Shown piece after piece: positions 1 to 8,530 of a stretch of 42,546 bases of DNA (position 1 is its first letter; every line of letters starts with the position of its first letter). The stretch covers positions 1-42,546 of the forward strand of contig JAJZPG010000025.1 of NCBI GenBank assembly GCA_021811235.1, written 5' to 3'. The notes under the pieces are model-generated. The model saw nothing but the letters and a program-made list of their open reading frames with translations, did not search any database and was not told the DNA's origin. The position numbers and the translations under genes are program-made. This stretch comes from Pseudomonadota bacterium (GTDB lineage Bacteria > Pseudomonadota > Gammaproteobacteria > Burkholderiales > Thiobacillaceae).

Positions 1-582
1 GACCAGGGCAAGCACGTGTTGCTGATCATGGATTCGCTGACCCGCTATGCGATGGCGCAGCGCGAGGTGGCGCTGGCGATCGGCGAGCCGCCCGCGACCA
101 AGGGCTATCCGCCGTCGGTGTTCGCCAAGCTGCCGCAGCTCGCCGAGCGCGCCGGCAACGGCCGCAGCGGCAGCGGCTCGATCACCGCCTTCTTCACCGT
201 GCTGATGGAGGGCGACGACCAGCAGGATCCGATCGCCGACGCGGCGCGCGCGATCCTCGACGGCCACATCGTGCTCTCGCGCGACCTCGCCGACGCCGGC
301 CACTACCCGGCGATCGACATCGAGGCGTCGATCAGCCGCGCGCAGCCCGACCTCTTGTCCGACGAGGCACTGGAGCGCACCCGCCGCTTCAAGTATCTGT
401 ATTCGCGCTACATGCGCAGCCGCGACCTGCTTGCGGTCGGCGCCTACGTGCCGGGGGCCGACGTGGTGCTCGACGAAGGCGTGCGCCTGTATCCGCGGAT
501 GCAGGCCTACCTGATGCAGGGCATGCGCGAGCGGGCACCGCTGGAAGCCGCGCGTGCGGCGCTCGATGAGGTGCTTGGATGA
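1..582 (+). CDS. fliI: Flagellum-specific ATPase FliI, C-terminal part (5' end outside window)
   Basis: This is the ATPase of the flagellar type III export apparatus. It works on the cytoplasmic face of the export gate, where it helps release substrates from their chaperones. The reading frame is open from the first base, so only the last ~193 residues are present. They include the Walker B-type stretch [20 protein letters not shown], the [25 protein letters not shown] segment typical of FliI/YscN ATPases, and [13 protein letters not shown] before the C-terminal domain. The stop overlaps the start of the next gene (ATGA at 579), so translation is probably coupled to fliJ. Walker A lies upstream of the window. 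The family assignment is secure because this central block is very strongly conserved. Confidence 0.95.
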   Translation, partial: DQGKHVLLIMDSLTRYAMAQREVALAIGEPPATKGYPPSVFAKLPQLAERAGNGRSGSGSITAFFTVLMEGDDQQDPIADAARAILDGHIVLSRDLADAGHYPAIDIEASISRAQPDLLSDEALERTRRFKYLYSRYMRSRDLLAVGAYVPGADVVLDEGVRLYPRMQAYLMQGMRERAPLEAARAALDEVLG

Positions 583-1031
583 GGCCGTTTGCGCTGGCGC
601 GCGTGCTGCAGCTGGCCGAGCGGCGCAGCGAGACGCTGGCGCGGGCGGTCAAGCTCGCGCACGGCATCTGGCTGCGCGCGCGCGGCCATCAGGTGCAGTT
701 GACCGCGCTGCGGAATGCCCACATCGCGCAGCTGGCGGCCGATCTGCGCGGCGGCGTGCCGGCGGTGCAGCTGCAGGAGATGAACCGCCTGCAGCGCGCG
801 CAGGCGGCCGAGATGCAGGCGGCGCAGGACGCCATCGACGCGGCGCACTGCGACTGGCAGGCGCGGCTGGGCGAATGGCTGCAGGTCGAACAGCGGGTGA
901 AGGCGCTGCGCCTGCTGGAAGCGCGCCACCAGGCGCAGATCGCGATCCAGCAGAAGCGCATCGAGCAGCGTCAGCATGACGAACTGGTCGAACTGACGCA
1001 TCGCCGCGATGCGGGACGGCGGGGCCGCTGA
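579..1031 (+). CDS. fliJ: Flagellar export protein FliJ
   Basis: A 150-residue protein rich in Ala, Arg, Gln and Leu, predicted to be almost entirely alpha-helical coiled coil. This matches the size and character of FliJ, the central stalk of the FliI ATPase that also escorts export chaperones. Its first codons ([21 protein letters not shown]) resemble the conserved FliJ N-terminus, which has a short hydrophobic run followed by helices. The start overlaps the fliI stop by 4 nt and the stop overlaps the next start (TGATG at 1029-1033). It therefore belongs to one translationally coupled flagellar operon. FliJ sequences diverge quickly, so position after fliI carries much of the weight. Confidence 0.88.
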   Translation: MRPFALARVLQLAERRSETLARAVKLAHGIWLRARGHQVQLTALRNAHIAQLAADLRGGVPAVQLQEMNRLQRAQAAEMQAAQDAIDAAHCDWQARLGEWLQVEQRVKALRLLEARHQAQIAIQQKRIEQRQHDELVELTHRRDAGRRGR

Positions 1032-1495
1032 TGCCGCTGCTCGACCTGACGCCTGCGGAGATCGCGTTTCTCACCCTGCCGGCCGCGCGCCCGGACGCAC
1101 TGCAAGCGCGCCTGGCCGGCAAGCTCGCCGCGACGCTCTCCGCGCGCCTGCGCTTGCCGCTTCAGGCAGAGGTGCGCGCGGCGGCAGCGCCCGTCGAGGC
1201 ACCGGCCACGCCGGCCTGGCAGCCCGATGCCGCACTCGCCACCCTGTGGCTGACGCGCCGGCTCGGTGGCCGGCACGTGATGGGCGTGGCGGCCAGCGTG
1301 CCGCACACCCTGGTCCACACCCTCGATGCCATGCTGGCCGAGTGCTGGCTGGACGCGCCGGCGCAGTCCGCGCTGCCGCCGGCGCTGGCCTGGCATCTGA
1401 GGTGCGACCGCACGCAGGCGACGCTCGTTCTGCAGTTGCCGCTTTCCACCACCGACATGACGCGCTGGGCGCGGGAGATCATCCGGCATGGCTAG
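1031..1495 (+). CDS. Unrecognised 154-aa protein inside the flagellar export operon
   Basis: The start codon shares a base with the fliJ stop, and the stop overlaps the fliO start (ATG at 1488), so the frame is firmly embedded in the flagellar operon. The protein is Ala/Leu/Arg-rich, has no signal peptide or membrane segment, and contains only two cysteines. The N-terminal half looks helical (LTPAEIAFLTLP, LAGKLAATLSARLRL). A variable Ala/Pro hinge sits near residues 50-65, and the C-terminal half (ALATLWLTRRLGG to REIIRHG) looks like an alpha/beta module. In betaproteobacteria this slot usually holds fliK-fliL-fliM-fliN. The protein lacks a recognisable SpoA (FliM/FliN) domain and is too short for FliK. 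It could be a degenerate relative of an export-cargo or C-ring protein such as the N-terminal part of HrcQ/YscQ, but I cannot assign a function. Confidence 0.75.
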   Translation: MPLLDLTPAEIAFLTLPAARPDALQARLAGKLAATLSARLRLPLQAEVRAAAAPVEAPATPAWQPDAALATLWLTRRLGGRHVMGVAASVPHTLVHTLDAMLAECWLDAPAQSALPPALAWHLRCDRTQATLVLQLPLSTTDMTRWAREIIRHG

Positions 1496-1823
1496 ATACG
1501 CACGGGCAGGATCGTTGCTGTTGATTCCTTCGTGGGCGTGGGCCGCGCCCGATACGGCCGGCAGCATGCTCACCGTGCTGCTGAGCCTGGCGCTGATCCT
1601 CGGCGGCTTCGTCGCGGTGGCATGGCTGGCGCGCCGCTATCTGCCCGGCATGGGCGCGCAGGGGGCGGTGAAGGTGGTGGGCGCGACCGCGGTCGGCGCG
1701 CGCGAGCGCGTGGTGGTGGTCGAGGTCGACAACACCTGGCTGCTGCTCGGCGTGGGCGGCGGCAACGTGCGGCTGCTGCATACGCTGCCGAAACCCGAGC
1801 AGGCGCAGGAGTCCGCACGATGA
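1488..1823 (+). CDS. fliO: Flagellar biosynthesis protein FliO
   Basis: A 111-residue bitopic membrane protein that assists FliP folding and stabilises the FliP/Q/R export gate. Residues ~7-20 (AGSLLLIPSWAWAAP) may be a signal-like segment. Residues ~27-46 (LTVLLSLALILGGFVAVAWL) form the conserved single transmembrane helix. A small cytoplasmic domain follows, with the family pattern VVGATAVGARERVVVVEVDNTWLLLGV and a tail NVRLLHTLP. The order fliO-fliP-fliQ-fliR is canonical. The start overlaps the preceding gene by 8 nt and the stop overlaps the fliP ATG, consistent with coupled translation. Confidence 0.93.
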   Translation: MARYARAGSLLLIPSWAWAAPDTAGSMLTVLLSLALILGGFVAVAWLARRYLPGMGAQGAVKVVGATAVGARERVVVVEVDNTWLLLGVGGGNVRLLHTLPKPEQAQESAR

Positions 1824-2548
1824 GGGCGATTCTGCTGTTGCTCGCACTGGGCCTGAGCGCGCCCGTCCTGGGCGCGGAATCGAGCGTGCCGCTGCTTGCG
1901 GTGACGCCCGGCGCGGGCGGGCAGGTGATCGGCGTGCCGGGCGCGAGCCTGCCGTGGCTGCTGCTGTTTCCCTTCCTGCCGGCCTTGCTGCTGGCGTTCA
2001 CCGCCTTCACCCGCATCGCGGTGGTGCTGTTCCTGCTGCGCCAGGGACTCGGCAGCCACACCTCGCCGCCGAATCTGGTGCTGATGGGCCTGGCGGTGCT
2101 GCTGACGATCTTCGTGATGTCGCCCGCGATCAAGCTCATCAATGCCGAGGCGTACCAGCCCTACCTTGCGGGGGCGATGGATTTCAACGCGGCGGCGCAG
2201 AAGGCGGCGGCGCCGCTGAAGAGTTTCATGCTGCGGCAGACGCGCGCCGAGGATCTCGATCTTTTCGTCGGCGCGGACAAGACCGTCGATCCCCGGCGTG
2301 CCGAGACGGTGCCGCTTGCCGCGCTGGCGCCGGCCTTCCTCACCAGCGAGCTGAAGACCGCGTTCCAGATCGGCTTCATGGTGGTGCTGCCCTTCCTGGT
2401 GATCGACCTGGTGGTGGCCGCGGTGCTGACCGCGCTCGGCATGATCATGCTGCCGCCGCAGCTGGTGTCCTTGCCGCTGAAGCTGCTGCTGTTCGTCACC
2501 GTCGACGGCTGGCATCTGCTGGTCGGATCATTGATAGGCAGCTTCTGA
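1820..2548 (+). CDS. fliP: Flagellar export gate protein FliP
   Basis: A core pore subunit of the flagellar type III export gate in the inner membrane (FliP5-FliQ4-FliR1 in model systems). The 242 residues match the usual ~245. A cleavable signal peptide is visible (MRAILLLLALGLSAPVLGAES), which is typical of FliP. Hydrophobic segments follow at ~43-65, ~85-105, ~185-215 and ~218-240. Family signatures present include TAFTRIAVVLFLLRQGLG, PPNLVLMGLAVLLTIFVMSP, AFLTSELKTAFQIGF and PFLVIDLVVAAVL. I chose ATG 1820 because it overlaps the fliO stop (ATGA) and places the signal peptide at the N-terminus. Confidence 0.97.
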   Translation: MRAILLLLALGLSAPVLGAESSVPLLAVTPGAGGQVIGVPGASLPWLLLFPFLPALLLAFTAFTRIAVVLFLLRQGLGSHTSPPNLVLMGLAVLLTIFVMSPAIKLINAEAYQPYLAGAMDFNAAAQKAAAPLKSFMLRQTRAEDLDLFVGADKTVDPRRAETVPLAALAPAFLTSELKTAFQIGFMVVLPFLVIDLVVAAVLTALGMIMLPPQLVSLPLKLLLFVTVDGWHLLVGSLIGSF

Positions 2549-2567
2549 TGGAAGGCGGAGTTCTCTG

Positions 2568-2822
2568 ATGGAGGGTGTGGCACGCGACGCGCTGTGGATG
2601 GTGGTGGTGATCGCAGCCCCCATGCTGCTGGCGGGGCTGTTGGTGGCATTCGCCATCAGCCTGTTCCAGGCCGCCACGCAGATTCTCGAGCCCACGCTGG
2701 CCTTCGTGCCCAAGCTCCTGATCGTGGTGCTGGTGCTGGTGCTGCTGGGTGGCTGGATGGGCGACCAGCTGGTCGAGTTCACCCGTTCCCTGTTGACCGA
2801 CTTCCCCGGCCTGCTGGAATGA
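2568..2822 (+). CDS. fliQ: Flagellar export gate protein FliQ
   Basis: An 84-residue, two-helix inner-membrane protein that forms part of the FliP/Q/R export gate. The first helix spans roughly residues 9-33 (LWMVVVIAAPMLLAGLLVAFAISL). It is followed by the signature FQAATQILEPTLAFVPKLL, and the second helix is around residues 48-66. The length fits the usual ~89 residues. It starts 19 nt after fliP behind a GGAGGG-containing stretch, and its stop overlaps the fliR start (ATGA at 2819). Confidence 0.96.
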   Translation: MEGVARDALWMVVVIAAPMLLAGLLVAFAISLFQAATQILEPTLAFVPKLLIVVLVLVLLGGWMGDQLVEFTRSLLTDFPGLLE

Positions 2823-3580
2823 GCGCGCTGCCCCTGAGCGAAGCGAGCGTCGGGGCGTGGCTGTTCGTCTTCGCCCGCCTCGCCGGGTGGACCCTGTTCG
2901 ATCCCTTGACCGGCCGCCTGCCGGTGTCGCTGCGACTGATGTTGGCCGCCGTGCTGGCCGCCGTGCTGACGCCCGCTGCAGCGATCGAGACGACGATCCA
3001 GCCCTTCAGCGTGCCAGGCCTGCTGGCGCTGGGCCTAGAGGTCCTGTGGGGGGCGGCGCTGGCGCTGTGCGTGTGGCTGGTGTTCGCCGCGGCGACGGCG
3101 GCACTGGCCTGGAGCGGCCACACCGCGACCGCCGGCCTCCTGACGCTGACCGCCGAGCAGGCGGCGCCGGCCGACGCCGCCTGGCGCGCGCTGGCCGGCT
3201 GGCTGGCGGCGCTGGCTTTCCTGGGCGCAAGCGGACATCTGCTGGTGGTCGACGCCTTGCGCGACAGCCTGGCCGTGATGCCGGTCGCGCTGCTGCCGGC
3301 TGCGGCCGACCTGCGCCAGCTGGCGGAAGCGGGCGGCTGGCTGTTCGCCACCGGGGTGCAGCTGGCGCTGCCGCTGCTGGCGCTGGCGCTACTGGTGCAG
3401 CTGGCGTTCGGTATCGTGGCGCGGACCACGCCCGGACTCGACATGTTCTCGGCCGGCCTCGGCATCGCGGCGCTGGGGCTCATGGTCGCCTGGATATGGG
3501 CGGTGCCGCTGCTCGCGCAGGGCGTCGGCCTGGGCATCCAGCAGCTGGCGGACTGGATCGGCCTGCTCGTGTCGAGATAA
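2819..3580 (+). CDS. fliR: Flagellar export gate protein FliR
   Basis: A 253-residue polytopic inner-membrane protein, the single-copy subunit that closes the FliP/Q/R export pore. It has about six hydrophobic segments. The conserved features FARLAGWTLFDPL near the N-terminus, LALPLLALALLVQLAFGIVARTTPGLDMFSAGL and the closing hydrophobic segment GLMVAWIWAVPLLAQGV are typical of FliR. I chose the ATG at 2819 because it overlaps the fliQ stop. It is the last flagellar gene in the window; after a 96-nt gap the unrelated dapA block begins on the same strand. Confidence 0.95.
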   Translation: MSALPLSEASVGAWLFVFARLAGWTLFDPLTGRLPVSLRLMLAAVLAAVLTPAAAIETTIQPFSVPGLLALGLEVLWGAALALCVWLVFAAATAALAWSGHTATAGLLTLTAEQAAPADAAWRALAGWLAALAFLGASGHLLVVDALRDSLAVMPVALLPAAADLRQLAEAGGWLFATGVQLALPLLALALLVQLAFGIVARTTPGLDMFSAGLGIAALGLMVAWIWAVPLLAQGVGLGIQQLADWIGLLVSR

Positions 3581-3676
3581 GGCCAGCCGCGGCCAGATGG
3601 ATTAGAATGACGCGATTTATCGTTATGCCGCCCGCTTCCCGGCGCGGCACGGAAACATTAGAGCGGCGGAAACAAG

Positions 3677-4567
3677 ATGGCAGAAATGAATAGGGCCAGA
3701 GGCAGCCTGGTTGCGATCGTCACCCCGATGGGGGACGACGGCGCGCTCGATCTCGGGGCGCTGCGCAAGCTGGTCGACTGGCACATCGCAGAAGGGACGG
3801 ACGGTATCGTCGTCGTCGGCACCACCGGCGAATCGCCGACGGTCAGCTACGACGAACATTGCCTGCTGATCCGCACCACGGTCGAGCAGGTTGCCGGACG
3901 CGTGCCGGTGATCGCCGGCACCGGCGCGAACTCGACTGCCGAGGCGATCGAGCTCACCGAATGCGCCAGGCGCGCGGGCGCGCAGGCCGGTCTGTCGGTG
4001 GTGCCGTACTACAACAAGCCGACCCAGGAAGGCCTCTACCAGCATTACAGGAAGATCGCCGAGTCGGTCGACCTGCCGTTGATCCTCTACAACGTGCCGG
4101 GCCGCACGGTCGCCGATCTGTCCAACGACACCGCGCTGCGTCTGGCGCAAGTGCCCGGCATCGCCGGCATCAAGGACGCCACCGGCAACATGGAGCGCGC
4201 GGCCGACCTGTTGCGTCGCGCGCCGAAGGATTTTGCGCTGTATACCGGCGACGATGCCTCGGCGCTGCCCTTCATGCTGCTGGGCGGGCACGGCGTGATC
4301 TCGGTCACCGCCAACGTCGCGCCGAAGCTGATGCACGAGATGTGCGTGGCGGCGTTCGAGGGGAACCTGGCGCGCGCACGCGAGCTCAACAATCTGTTGC
4401 TGCCGCTGCACAGCAAGCTGTTCGTCGAGGCGAACCCGATTCCGGTCAAGTGGGCCTGTGCCGAAATGGGGCTGATCCCGTCCGGCATGCGCTTGCCGCT
4501 GACCCCGCTGTCGGCCGGCCTGCACGACACCCTGCGCGACGCGATGCGTCACGCCGGCCTGATGTAA
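3677..4567 (+). CDS. dapA: 4-hydroxy-tetrahydrodipicolinate synthase DapA
   Basis: Condenses pyruvate with aspartate semialdehyde in the first committed step of the diaminopimelate/lysine pathway (cytosolic TIM barrel). The protein has 296 residues versus 292 in E. coli. Key residues are visible: GTTGES (Thr49-Thr50), Tyr138 in LYNVPGRT with Arg143, and the Schiff-base Lys166 in GIKDATGN. A second in-frame ATG at 3686 ([12 protein letters not shown]) would give a length closer to E. coli, so the exact start is uncertain. A possible -10 (TAGAAT, 3603-3608) lies in the 96-nt upstream gap, without a convincing -35. The next gene is bamC, as in E. coli. Confidence 0.98.
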   Translation: MAEMNRARGSLVAIVTPMGDDGALDLGALRKLVDWHIAEGTDGIVVVGTTGESPTVSYDEHCLLIRTTVEQVAGRVPVIAGTGANSTAEAIELTECARRAGAQAGLSVVPYYNKPTQEGLYQHYRKIAESVDLPLILYNVPGRTVADLSNDTALRLAQVPGIAGIKDATGNMERAADLLRRAPKDFALYTGDDASALPFMLLGGHGVISVTANVAPKLMHEMCVAAFEGNLARARELNNLLLPLHSKLFVEANPIPVKWACAEMGLIPSGMRLPLTPLSAGLHDTLRDAMRHAGLM

Positions 4568-4592
4568 ACCCATCATCGATTTAGGACATCTC

Positions 4593-5693
4593 ATGCGTTT
4601 ATTGCCCCTGTTTTTGATGGTTGCGCTGGCCGCGTCGGGCTGCGGCATCATCGATTCGAAGAAGATCGATTACAAGTCGGCCGAGAAGGCGCCGACGCTG
4701 GAAGTGCCGCCCGATCTCACCGCGCCGACCGGCGACAACCGTTACGCGATCCCCGACACCCAGGGCAGCGGCAGCGCGACCCTGTCGACCTACAGCCAGG
4801 AACGCAAGGCCGCGCCGAGCGGCGTGCAGACGCTGCTGCCGCAGCAGGAGAAGGCGCGCATCGAGCGTGCCGGCAGCCAGCGCTGGCTGGTGGTGCAGGC
4901 GACGCCGCAGCAGGTGTGGCCGGTGATCAAGGACTTCTGGCAGGAAACCGGTTTCATCGTCAACCTCGAGTCGCCCGAAACCGGCGTGATCGAGACCGAC
5001 TGGGCGGAAAACCGCGCCAAGATCCCGCAGGACGTCATCCGCCGCACGCTCGGCAAGGTCATCGACGGGCTCTATTCGACCGCCGAGCGCGACAAGTTCC
5101 GCACCCGCGTCGAACAGGGGCAGGGCGGCACCGAGATCTACATCAGCCACCGCGGCATGATGGAAGTCTATGCCACCGAGGGCAAGGACAAGACCGTGTG
5201 GCAGCCGCGCGCGGCCGATCCCGAGCTGGAAGCCGAGATGCTGCGCCGCCTGATGCTGCGCTTCGGTGTCGAGGAGAATCGTGCCCAGACCCTGCTGACC
5301 CAGCAGCAGACGCCGGAGCAGGCGCGCATCGTGCGCGATGCCGGTGCGCCGGTGCTGGAAATGGACGAGGGCTTCGACCGCGCCTGGCGCCGCGTCGGCC
5401 TTGCGCTCGACCGCGTCGGCTTCGCGGTGGAAGACCGCGACCGCTCCAAGGGCGTCTATTTCGTGCGCTACATCGACCCCGAGATCGACAACGCCAGCAA
5501 GCGCGACGAGGGCATGTTCGCCAAGCTCGCCTTCTGGCGCGGCAAGAAGGACCAGGCGTCGCCGCAGTTGCAGATCGTGGTCCGCGAGACGGGCGAGAAG
5601 AGCCGCGTCAGCGTCAGCGGCACCGACGGCAAGGCGGCCGACGCCGACACGCAGGCCCGCATCATCAATCTGTTGCACAAGGAACTGAAGTAA
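4593..5693 (+). CDS. bamC: Outer membrane assembly lipoprotein BamC
   Basis: A lipoprotein of the BAM complex, which inserts beta-barrel proteins into the outer membrane. The N-terminus is a lipoprotein signal with lipobox LAASGC (Cys17). An unstructured, proline-containing stretch follows (PTLEVPPDLTAPTGDNRYAIPD), matching the BamC segment that binds BamD. Two helix-grip domains come next, roughly residues 85-205 (WLVVQATPQQVWPVIKDFWQETGF...VIETDW) and 235-366 (PVLEMDEGFDRAWRRVGLALDRVGF...KGVYFVRYID). The length of 366 compares with 344 in E. coli. The dapA-bamC adjacency is conserved across beta- and gammaproteobacteria and supports the call. Confidence 0.96.
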   Translation: MRLLPLFLMVALAASGCGIIDSKKIDYKSAEKAPTLEVPPDLTAPTGDNRYAIPDTQGSGSATLSTYSQERKAAPSGVQTLLPQQEKARIERAGSQRWLVVQATPQQVWPVIKDFWQETGFIVNLESPETGVIETDWAENRAKIPQDVIRRTLGKVIDGLYSTAERDKFRTRVEQGQGGTEIYISHRGMMEVYATEGKDKTVWQPRAADPELEAEMLRRLMLRFGVEENRAQTLLTQQQTPEQARIVRDAGAPVLEMDEGFDRAWRRVGLALDRVGFAVEDRDRSKGVYFVRYIDPEIDNASKRDEGMFAKLAFWRGKKDQASPQLQIVVRETGEKSRVSVSGTDGKAADADTQARIINLLHKELK

Positions 5694-5709
5694 GGCGGGA
5701 CGGGTGCCC

Positions 5710-6468
5710 ATGCGGTTCGCCAGCCTCGGAAGCGGCAGCGAGGGCAACGGCCTGGTGGTCGAAGCCGGGTCGACCCGGGTGCTGATGGATTGCGGCTTCG
5801 GGCTCGCGGACAGCGTGGCGCGGCTGGCGCGGCTGGGGCTTGCGCCCTCGGATCTGGCCGGCATCGTGGTGACCCACGAGCACAGCGACCATATCGGCGG
5901 AGTGGGGCGGCTGGCGCGCAAGTACCGGCTGCCGGTATGGCTCACCGCCGGCACCCTGGCGATGGCGCAGGATCTCGACGGCGCCGCGGTGCAGGTGATC
6001 GACAGCCACGCGGCGTTTGCGGTGGACGGGCTGGAAATCCAGCCGTATCCGGTGCCGCACGACGCGCGCGAGCCGGTGCAGTACGTGTTCGGCGACGGCG
6101 ACCGCCGGCTCGGGGTGCTGACCGACACCGGCTGCAGCACGCCGCACATCGAGGCCATGCTGGCCGGGGTCGATGCGCTGGTGCTGGAATGCAACCACGA
6201 CGCGGCCATGCTGGAAAACGGACCCTACCCGGCGAGCCTCAAGCGCCGCGTCGGCGGACGCTTCGGCCATCTGGAAAACGGCCAGTCGGCGGCCTTGCTG
6301 GACAAGCTGAAGCACGACAGGCTGCAATGCGTGATGGCGGCGCACGTCTCGCGCAAGAACAACACGTCGGCCCTGGCGCAGCGCGCGCTGGCGCAGGTGC
6401 TCGATTGCGCGGACGGGGACGTGCGCGTGGCCTGCCAGAGCGCAGGTTTTGACTGGATCAGACTTTAA
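5710..6468 (+). CDS. MBL-fold metallo-hydrolase (YycJ/WalJ-like)
   Basis: A 252-residue metallo-beta-lactamase-fold hydrolase without signal peptide, hence cytosolic. The metal-binding motif THEHSDH is present (about residues 57-63). Further ligand-type residues occur in VPHDAREPVQY, DTGCSTPHIEAM and LECNHDAAML, and there is a late AAHVSRKNNT segment. The N-terminus MRFASLGSGSEGN is characteristic of the YycJ-like subgroup, which has been linked to phosphodiesterase/nuclease activity and cell-wall control in Firmicutes. The true substrate here is unknown. I chose ATG 5710 because it gives that conserved N-terminus; GTG at 5704 is an alternative. It follows bamC by 16 nt. Confidence 0.9.
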   Translation: MRFASLGSGSEGNGLVVEAGSTRVLMDCGFGLADSVARLARLGLAPSDLAGIVVTHEHSDHIGGVGRLARKYRLPVWLTAGTLAMAQDLDGAAVQVIDSHAAFAVDGLEIQPYPVPHDAREPVQYVFGDGDRRLGVLTDTGCSTPHIEAMLAGVDALVLECNHDAAMLENGPYPASLKRRVGGRFGHLENGQSAALLDKLKHDRLQCVMAAHVSRKNNTSALAQRALAQVLDCADGDVRVACQSAGFDWIRL

Positions 6469-6479
6469 TTGGACGGATT

Positions 6480-7870
<1,391 letters not shown>

Positions 7871-7874
<4 letters not shown>

Positions 7875-8215
7875 GCTGGGAAATCCTGCTGCTGGTGCTG
7901 TTCGGTGCGGCCGGCTGGTACTGGTACGCCGGCCTGCACGCGCGCGAGCAGGCCATCGCCGTCGGCCGCCGCAGCTGTGCCGATTCCGGCCTGCAGTTTC
8001 TCGACGAGAGCGTGGCGCTGCGCAGGCTTCGCCTGGCACGCAACGGCGACGGCCAGCTCGCTTTCCAGCGTGATTTCCATTTCGAGTTTTCCGACACCGG
8101 CGACAACCGTCGCCCGGGCGTGATCCGCATGCTCGGCGAGCGGGTCGAATGGGTCAGCCTGGACGGGGAGTGGCAGCCGGGCAGGGTGGCCAGCGTCACC
8201 CGCCTGCACGACTGA
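7871..8215 (+). CDS. DUF3301 family small membrane-anchored protein
   Basis: A 114-residue protein with one N-terminal hydrophobic helix (SWEILLLVLFGAAGWYWYAGL, residues 2-22). It is followed by REQAIAVGRRSCADSGLQFLDESVALRRLRLARNGDGQLAFQRDFHFEFSDTGDNRRPGVI. The helix plus a Cys-containing 'CADSGLQFLDESV' block is the DUF3301 pattern. Function is unknown. It starts with GTG overlapping the rhlE stop (GTGA), so it is translationally coupled to the helicase. No terminator with a clear U-tract follows immediately. Confidence 0.85.
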
Positions 8216-8530
8216 TGGCGTATACCACGCCAGCCTGGCATCCACTCCACCCGAAACCCTTCCAGGCGTTCCATTCGAACTGACGCCTCACTGTGTCAGT
8301 TCGGCCCGTTGCGGGTTCTCTCAGGCTGAGCGCATCGAGCGTCTGATAGTCGGCCGAAGCGAACAAACGGTTGGCCGATTATGGATGACTGCAATCGGTG
8401 ATAAGCGGTTGGACAAACCATGCTTAAAATGGACCGTTCGATCCGCTGCTCGGCGACGCGCCGAGACCCAACCAGCGAAGCACACCGCCTGCCGCGCTGC
8501 CTGTGACGAACTCCGTACTATCCTTCCGCC
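8216..8530 (+). other. 315-nt gene-free stretch at the left edge of the accessory segment
   Basis: No credible gene is visible. The stretch contains a perfect 9-bp inverted repeat at 8276-8303 and then a small hairpin (CCCG-TTG-CGGG, 8305-8315) followed by TTCTCTC, which could be a weak terminator for the rhlE transcript. AT-richer sequence around 8360-8425 probably holds the promoter of the regulator at 8531, but I could not pick a clear -35/-10 pair. Composition differs from the coding DNA to the left. Confidence 0.5.
8276..8303. repeat. Perfect 9-bp inverted repeat
   Basis: The arms CGAACTGAC (8276-8284) and GTCAGTTCG (8295-8303) are exact reverse complements around a 10-nt loop. There is no U-tract on either side, so it is not a classic terminator. 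It sits between the conserved rhlE block and the accessory genes. It could be a regulatory hairpin, an operator, or a trace of the junction. Confidence 0.6.

Noticed and set aside
3603-3608. TAGAAT upstream of dapA as another copy of the TTAGA palindrome
   Set aside because: Only the left half resembles it; the right arm is absent (GACGCGA), so it is at most a -10 element.
4599-6209. A 536-codon minus-strand open frame across bamC and the MBL gene
   Set aside because: Both plus-strand genes have clear family motifs; the antisense frame is a codon-bias artefact.
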